From an uncultured Flavobacteriaceae bacterium (GTDB lineage: Bacteria; Bacteroidota; Bacteroidia; Flavobacteriales; Flavobacteriaceae), in contig CANMFO010000003.1 of the NCBI GenBank assembly GCA_947497245.1, positions 372,001 through 436,000 of the forward strand: a stretch of DNA of 64,000 nucleotides, given 5' to 3'. Positions 59,193 through 64,000 of this stretch are shown in pieces (the stretch's first letter is position 1; every line of letters starts with the position of its first letter). Position numbers and translations under genes: made by a program. The notes beneath the pieces are model-generated. The model saw only the letters and a program-made list of their open reading frames with translations, was not told the DNA's origin and did not search any database.

Positions 59193-59654
59193 TTAGCGGA
59201 GTTCGAACATCGCCTCAATTTCCACGGCTATCCCGCCAGGGAGCATCATGCCCACAGCGCTTCGGACCCCAACACCATTGTCCGCTCCGAAAACCTCCGC
59301 CATGAGCTCACTGAACCCGTTAATGACCAATGGCTGATCCCCAAAATTGGGGGTGCAATTGACCATGCCCAATGTTTTGACCAAGCGTTTAATCCGGTCC
59401 AGATCTCCAAAATGGGTCGTTATGGTGGCCAACATGGTCAACCCTACGTGCCGGGCGGCCTCTTTGCCCTTGTCCAGATCGAGGGTATCGCCAACCCTTC
59501 CGGTGTACAACGAGCCATCGTTCAACATGGGTCCCTGCCCGGAAACATACAGGAAGTTGTCCACTACAAGGATAGGTTTGTACAAGCCCGCGGGTGGGGG
59601 CGCTGGTGGAAGCTCAAGGCCCAAGGTTTTGATTCTTTCTGAAGGGGATTCCAT
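59193..59654 (-). CDS. RidA/YjgF family protein
   Basis: RidA proteins hydrolyse reactive enamine/imine intermediates formed by PLP enzymes. The 153-residue protein has ERIKTLGLELPPAPPPAGLY, YVSGQGPMLNDGSLYTGRVG, then LVKTLGMVNCTPNFGDQPLV and GIAVEIEAMFELR. It belongs to a longer YjgF branch than E. coli RidA, and the conserved catalytic Arg region is not secure by eye. It is encoded just upstream of the D-threonine aldolase gene, a PLP enzyme, which fits its role. Confidence 0.88.
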   Translation of the reverse strand: MESPSERIKTLGLELPPAPPPAGLYKPILVVDNFLYVSGQGPMLNDGSLYTGRVGDTLDLDKGKEAARHVGLTMLATITTHFGDLDRIKRLVKTLGMVNCTPNFGDQPLVINGFSELMAEVFGADNGVGVRSAVGMMLPGGIAVEIEAMFELR

Positions 59655-60068
59655 GGTTTTGATGTTAGGTGTTACTTGATATGAGGTATAAAGATAAGAA
59701 ATGTCTTCGGTCTTATACCGGTGGTCAAACCGTCTTTTGTTCCATAGAATGTTGGATCGTCCCGATGGTCCGGTAGTTGATCTGAAAAGGGATGTAAAAA
59801 TTTATGCCCAAAGCCCGGAAGGCACATATTCTTGTCTTTGGAAAAGCCGAGGGCCTTTTTCTTTTTGATAAGCTTTGGTAAAAAGGTAGGTGTCCCTTGT
59901 TCCGACGGCAGCCGCGGCAAGGACGTTCCGACCATCATGATAGCCATCTGGTGCTTCCGTTCCCCTGATGCCACCAAGGGCACCAAATATATGAAGGGCC
60001 ATCTTTTTTTACGCCATATTGAAACCTAACCTCTTGATTTAGTACCTTGTGGCTTAAATCATTATGCC
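59655..60068. other. Intergenic stretch, possible gene remnant
   Basis: These 414 bases between the divergent RidA and class V aminotransferase genes hold two overlapping minus-strand frames: 59672-59986 (104 codons) and 59802-60002 (66 codons, with ALGGIRGTEAPDGYHDGRN and VLAAAAVGTRDTYLF). Each keeps a moderately protein-like composition in part, so a decayed gene is possible, but no family is recognised and no start signal stands out. I do not call a CDS. Confidence 0.3.
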
Positions 60069-61334
60069 ATGAAAAAACGGGAATTTCTGAAACGCATCGG
60101 CCAGGCCACCATTGCCACCCCCTTTTTGCCCTACGCCATCAACGCACAATCGGAAAAGCAGCGGGTACGGGAATACGACCTCGATGACGGGGACTCTTTT
60201 TGGGAACGGGTTCGCGAGGATTATACGCTGAAGCCCGATTATATCAATTTGGAAAATGGATATTATAATTTTGTGCCGAACCCGACCTTGGACAAGTTCA
60301 TCGAGTACGTGAAGTATGTCAATATTGAGGCGTCCTACTACATGCGGACGGAACAGTGGGACAACAAAAAGCGGATTGGGGCCCGACTGGCCGAATTGGT
60401 GGGATGTTCGGCGGAAGAACTGATCATAACCCGGAATGCCACGGAATCCCTTGACATGATCATTGGTGGATTTCCTTGGGAAAAAGGGGATGAAGCAATC
60501 TTTGCGGAACAGGATTACGGCTCCATGCAAGACCATTTTCGACAGATTTCCAAACGTTACGGCGTAGTGAACAAGATTGTGTCCGTGCCCAACCATCCGG
60601 ATTCCGACGAGGAAATCGTTTCCCTATACGAGCGGCAGATCACCGATAGAACAAAATTGATTATGGTCTGCCATATGATCAATATCACCGGACAGATCCT
60701 TCCCGTTCGCAAAATCTGTGATATGGCACACCGCCATGGCGTCGAGGTCATGGTGGACGGAGCACATTGCATTGGGCACTTTGATGTCGATATTGCCGAG
60801 CTGCATTGTGATTATTACGGATCGAGCCTCCATAAATGGCTGAGTACGCCCTTAGGGGCAGGACTGCTCTACGTGGCACAGGACAAGATCCCCAAAATAT
60901 GGCCGCTTTTGGCAGATTACATCAAGACGCCCGATAAGATTCAGCGCCTAAACCATACGGGAACCCATCCAGTACATACCGATCTGGCCATTGACGATGC
61001 CATGGATTATCTGGAGATGATCGGGATGGAACGCAAGGAAAAGAGGTTGCGGTACTTGCAGCGATATTGGAGCGACCAACTTCGCGGTGTGGGGAACATC
61101 GTGATAAATACGCCTGTCGAAGAACATCGTAGTTGTGGCATTGCCAATGTGGGAATCGCGCACATGAAGCCCACCGATCTCGCCAAAACCTTAATGGACG
61201 ACTACCAGATCTTTACAGTTGCCATTGATTATGCCAATGTAAAAGGGTGCCGCATTACCCCCAATGTCTATACCACGATCGGGGAACTTGATCATTTCGT
61301 GGCCGCGATGAAGGTCTTGGCAGAACGCATCTGA
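60069..61334 (+). CDS. Exported PLP-dependent class V aminotransferase-fold enzyme
   Basis: The 421-residue protein starts with MKKREFLKRIGQATIATPFL then AINAQ, a Tat-like signal in which the first Arg of the twin pair is Lys (KREFLK). The mature enzyme has the class V fold, with ELIITRNATESLDMIIGGFP, the PLP-ring Asp (Asp230 in VMVDGAHCIGHFDVD) and the PLP lysine GSSLHKWLSTPLGAG (Lys256). This matches the isopenicillin-N epimerase/cysteine desulfurase-like branch. PLP enzymes fold with cofactor in the cytoplasm, so Tat export is sensible. The substrate is unknown. It is convergent with the deacetylase gene, with only 5 bases between. Confidence 0.88.
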   Translation: MKKREFLKRIGQATIATPFLPYAINAQSEKQRVREYDLDDGDSFWERVREDYTLKPDYINLENGYYNFVPNPTLDKFIEYVKYVNIEASYYMRTEQWDNKKRIGARLAELVGCSAEELIITRNATESLDMIIGGFPWEKGDEAIFAEQDYGSMQDHFRQISKRYGVVNKIVSVPNHPDSDEEIVSLYERQITDRTKLIMVCHMINITGQILPVRKICDMAHRHGVEVMVDGAHCIGHFDVDIAELHCDYYGSSLHKWLSTPLGAGLLYVAQDKIPKIWPLLADYIKTPDKIQRLNHTGTHPVHTDLAIDDAMDYLEMIGMERKEKRLRYLQRYWSDQLRGVGNIVINTPVEEHRSCGIANVGIAHMKPTDLAKTLMDDYQIFTVAIDYANVKGCRITPNVYTTIGELDHFVAAMKVLAERI

Positions 61335-61339
61335 GCGTT

Positions 61340-62161
61340 CTAGCGGTCTTTTCCGTATTTTTTGGATTTTAGGTAATCCGTTGCTTCTTGAAATGTGGTC
61401 ACCCATATGTCTTCACGATGCGCATCCAGATATTGTAACATTTCTTCATGTGCTTCTTCGGTGACCCTCATGTGTTCTGCACCCACCCCATGGAAAGTCA
61501 GGGTACTCAAGGTCTTGTTTTTGATTATCTGCTCTATGTACGCGATAAGATCTTCCGCTCCGTGCTCATTGGGCGCCCATGAGGGAACGTTGTATATATC
61601 GATCTCAAAGGGCCCTAGAAGTTCCAGTTGTTCTTCAGAACTGCCACGCGCAGCTGTGGCATAGGAGGCAATGGAATCTTTGTAGCTTTTCCCTCCTGCA
61701 TGATAGTGGGCGCAAGGGTAGGCGAATGTTCTTTTCTTTTTTCCATCCATCGCCAACAGAAAACTATTGGCGAGCTGAACTTCTTCCAAAACCTGTTCAA
61801 GAGTGTAGGTATCAAGGTCTTGGTATGCTTTTACCCAGTCCATGCCCACTTCGGATTTTCGACAGGGATGATAGGCGGTATGGTTCCCCATTTCATGTCC
61901 GTCCCGGATCAAGGTTTTCCATTTGTCCATTTCACCATACAGTGAGGGAGCAGCTAGTGTAGGGAAGAAAGTACCTTTGAAATTGTATTTGTTCAAAAGG
62001 GGAACGACCGTGTTCACATGGCTCGACAACCCGTCGTCGTACGTAAGGCATATTGCGGCCTTGGCGCCATTGGGCCATAAGATCTCATCCGTGGTCTGGG
62101 CGCAGGCAGTTGTTAAGAGCAAAAAAAATACATAGCTGATCTTCAGTTTTTGATTCTTCAT
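61340..62161 (-). CDS. Polysaccharide deacetylase (NodB) family protein, exported
   Basis: The 273-residue protein has an export signal ending near TTACAQ. The NodB domain begins AAICLTYDDGLSSHVNTVVP (motif 1, Asp42 and Asp43), with GHEMGNHTAYHPC (motif 2, H94-xxx-H98) and a later TLTFHGVGAEHMRVT (a His of motif 5). Enzymes of this family remove acetyl groups from glycans. It lies in the stretch of exported enzymes from 53 to 62 kb; the substrate cannot be told. Confidence 0.88.
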   Translation of the reverse strand: MKNQKLKISYVFFLLLTTACAQTTDEILWPNGAKAAICLTYDDGLSSHVNTVVPLLNKYNFKGTFFPTLAAPSLYGEMDKWKTLIRDGHEMGNHTAYHPCRKSEVGMDWVKAYQDLDTYTLEQVLEEVQLANSFLLAMDGKKKRTFAYPCAHYHAGGKSYKDSIASYATAARGSSEEQLELLGPFEIDIYNVPSWAPNEHGAEDLIAYIEQIIKNKTLSTLTFHGVGAEHMRVTEEAHEEMLQYLDAHREDIWVTTFQEATDYLKSKKYGKDR

Positions 62162-62411
62162 ATTTCAATTTTTTACGATTACCGGGACCCAGTTCTGCTG
62201 TGGAAAATAAACATTTTTGGTCCCTCTTGGAGCGCATGGTCCCGATTTTTTTCCACGAGGAGGTTTTTTTTGGAGATGAACCGTCAATAGCAATTCGGTG
62301 TATCTTTTCAGTATCGCATTTTTCCATCCCTAAAGGGATTGTCGCGACCTGACCTAGGTCATACCATTTGTTCGGTAAGTGGTTTATTTTAAGTCTTTAA
62401 AGGGATGCGTC

Positions 62412-63134
62412 ATGGAGGTAAAAAAGAACCCGAAGGCAGATTTGAACCGAGATAGTGGCCTTTTTTTTGTCATTGGCCTTGCCCTGGCACTTTTCATTAC
62501 CTGGAGGGCGCTGGAGCATAAAACCTTTCCTTCCGAAGAGCAGTTTGTTGAAATCCTCGAGGTAACGGAAGACCTAAAGGAGGAAGTGCCCATAACAGAA
62601 ACGATCAACACCCCGCCACCCCCGCCCCCACCTCAGGCACCTGAAATTATCGAAATTGTGGAAGATGCCGCGGAGATCGAGGAGACGGTCATTGAAAGTA
62701 CCGAAATAAACCAGGAGACGGTCGTCGAAGAGGTCGTAAAGGTGGACGATGTGGAAGTAGCGGAACTGGAAGAGGAAATCTCCGTTCCTTTTTCGGTCAT
62801 CGAAAATGTACCCATTTTCCCGGGTTGTGAAAACCTGACGGACAATGAGGAACGCAAGGCCTGTTTCCAGGACAAGGTGCAGGAACACATAATAAGGGAA
62901 TTCAAATATCCTCCCGTTGCCATTGAACTGGGGATACAGGGTAGGGTGTACGTGCAATTCGTAATCGACACCCAGGGACATATCACCAATGTTAGAACCC
63001 GGGGACCGGACGTTGGTCTGGAGCAAGAAGCGGCCCGGATCATAGCCTCCCTACCCCAAATGACGCCGGGAAAGCAGAGAGGCAGGGCGGTAAGGGTACC
63101 TTACAATATCCCGGTCATCTTTAAACTTCAATGA
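62412..63134 (+). CDS. tonB: TonB energy transducer
   Basis: From the ATG at 62412 the 240-residue protein has an N-terminal membrane anchor (GLFFVIGLALALFITWRAL, about 17-35), a Pro-rich and acidic periplasmic spacer (with a run of seven prolines near residue 64, then many Glu/Val), and a C-terminal TonB domain (about 150-240) with GRVYVQFVIDTQGHITNVRT and RVPYNIPVIFKL. It energises outer-membrane receptors such as that at 41450, with ExbB/ExbD encoded elsewhere. The usual in-frame upstream start at 62379 adds an unlikely leader. Confidence 0.92.
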   Translation: MEVKKNPKADLNRDSGLFFVIGLALALFITWRALEHKTFPSEEQFVEILEVTEDLKEEVPITETINTPPPPPPPQAPEIIEIVEDAAEIEETVIESTEINQETVVEEVVKVDDVEVAELEEEISVPFSVIENVPIFPGCENLTDNEERKACFQDKVQEHIIREFKYPPVAIELGIQGRVYVQFVIDTQGHITNVRTRGPDVGLEQEAARIIASLPQMTPGKQRGRAVRVPYNIPVIFKLQ

Positions 63135-63144
63135 TCGACCGGGT

Positions 63145-64000
63145 TCAATTTTGGGCCTTCCGATAGCTCTCCAATAGCTCGGGTCCCTCCAATATGGACC
63201 GGATTATCTGTAGGGTCCCGTCATCTTTGGTCTCTATCTGCCATTTGACCAGTGCTATTTTACCTCCCTCGATCTCTATTCCCGTAATGCTCCTCGGATG
63301 TACACAGCTACCATCGTTGAACAACGGAATGTCGCCGGGCTCCGGAAAACGGGGCCTGTGGGTATGGCCTATAATGGTGATCAAGAGTTTGTTCTTTAAG
63401 ATCCATCTTTTGATGCGCCGTTCGACCTTGATGAGTTCCTTATAATTTTTGGCCGGGCTTGTGGGATCGGCAATGCCCCAAACCTGTAAGGGTTTCCAAA
63501 GCACCCGTACCAAAAACCTTCCCCATCGCCAAAAGGTATAGTTCCACCAATCGGCTTGGTGGCCATGTGTGAGGAAAAGTTCCTGGCCCGTGACGGTATG
63601 TTTCAGGATCAGGCCCTCATGGTAGGCCATATCTTCCAACAGCCCTTTTTCACGGCCCTCCACGGGGTCAAAATAGGTCGAAAGATGCCTTTTTACATAA
63701 TCGGGATCCTTGTACACCATATCGTGATTTCCCCAGAGCATGTGCAAGCGATTGTCCAAATGGTACTCCCGTAACAGCTTGTACACATTTTTGTGGGCTT
63801 CGAATATGGGCTTAAAGTTCAGGTTTTCCCAAAGTTCGTCCCCATCGCCCAGTTCGCAATACTCGAAACCTTGCTTAAAATAATACCTCAAGGCATGAAA
63901 ATAGATGTTTCGGTTGTTGGCAAAATCGTCGGCAAAGCTGTTATCGCCCCTATGGCAATCACTGAACAAGATAAACTTCGAACTGTCGTCAAAAGCAACG
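63145..64000 (-). CDS. Metallophosphoesterase, partial (5' end beyond the window)
   Basis: The reading frame stays open through the last base of the window, and the codons before 63969 read VAFDDSSKFI and lead into FSDCHRGDN, so the true start is outside. Motifs of the metallophosphoesterase fold are complete: FSDCHRGD, GDGDELWEN, GNHDMVY, FLTHGHQAD and GHTHRPRFPE. The partner gene tonB ends 10 bases away, convergent. It acts on phosphoesters or nucleotides; the specific substrate is not evident. Confidence 0.92.
   Translation of the reverse strand, partial: VAFDDSSKFILFSDCHRGDNSFADDFANNRNIYFHALRYYFKQGFEYCELGDGDELWENLNFKPIFEAHKNVYKLLREYHLDNRLHMLWGNHDMVYKDPDYVKRHLSTYFDPVEGREKGLLEDMAYHEGLILKHTVTGQELFLTHGHQADWWNYTFWRWGRFLVRVLWKPLQVWGIADPTSPAKNYKELIKVERRIKRWILKNKLLITIIGHTHRPRFPEPGDIPLFNDGSCVHPRSITGIEIEGGKIALVKWQIETKDDGTLQIIRSILEGPELLESYRKAQN

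Noticed and set aside
59672-60002. Two overlapping minus-strand frames next to the RidA gene as genuine genes
   Set aside because: No family similarity and no promoter box; kept only as a possible remnant.
62330-62344. ATCCCTAAAGGGAT inverted repeat upstream of tonB as an operator
   Set aside because: Six-base arms with two-base spacer are expected by chance, and it lies far from the start codon without a nearby -7 box.

Overview
The window looks like a chromosomal segment of a member of the Flavobacteriaceae (Bacteroidota). The evidence is lineage-typical gene families (DUF3127, DUF3098, DUF4271, DUF4296, YitT, DUF3857-transglutaminase, Type IX secretion sorting domains, a CarboxypepD_reg-like TonB-dependent receptor) and many TAnnTTTG-type -7 promoter boxes in place of sigma70 sites. 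A sulfatase, a TonB receptor with a surface-type lipoprotein and exported hydrolases suggest a free-living, probably marine bacterium; that is inference. No rRNA, tRNA, CRISPR, prophage or insertion sequence was recognised.

Layout. 0-5.3 kb: flavin reductase and a membrane-linked methyltransferase, an outer-membrane barrel protein, a DUF3127 protein with a strong terminator, aat, and tag with an overlapping secreted-protein gene. 5.3-10.8 kb: a TetR-controlled operon for a tripartite export system (ABC protein, HlyD adaptor, TolC channel). The ABC protein keeps Walker A but has lost most other catalytic motifs, and the promoter region carries paired palindromes that look like TetR operators. 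10.8-16 kb: YitT, a thioredoxin-like protein, a TonB-like protein, and the division/envelope/tRNA operon ftsX-DUF3098-uppP-truB. 16-25 kb: leuS, SemiSWEET, a YugP-type membrane protease, a GNAT protein, an Lrp regulator downstream of a saccharopine dehydrogenase gene, DUF423 and pckA.

25-34.7 kb: a GT39-DUF4271-hemD operon, a divergent operon for dolichol-phosphate-mannose-type synthase, dihydroorotase and a DUF4296 lipoprotein, an NAD-dependent epimerase, tyrS, and small membrane, ankyrin-like and lipoprotein genes. 34.7-46.4 kb: a DUF3857/transglutaminase/DUF2569 fusion, a stand-alone LuxE-like enzyme, two tiny proteins that are little more than a signal peptide and a Type IX sorting domain, then a TonB-dependent receptor with a duplicated lipoprotein, divergent from a PhoB/PhoR-like two-component system with direct repeats between them. 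46.5-51.3 kb: trmB, a LysE exporter, an alkyltransferase-like protein, and an iron-sulfur/electron-transfer group (Mrp, NifU-like, ferredoxin-NADP reductase, [2Fe-2S] ferredoxin).

51.3-64 kb: a canonical MsbA-type ABC exporter, then a more accessory stretch rich in exported enzymes: formylglycine sulfatase, penicillin-acylase-family lipoprotein, a RidA/D-threonine-aldolase pair, an exported PLP class V aminotransferase with a Tat-like signal, a NodB-family deacetylase, a second TonB protein, and a metallophosphoesterase cut by the window end. The observations most worth following are the degenerate ABC exporter with its operator pair, the sorting-domain-only mini-proteins, the repeats between the TonB receptor and PhoB genes, and the exported PLP enzyme. 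None is proven to be a new system from sequence alone.
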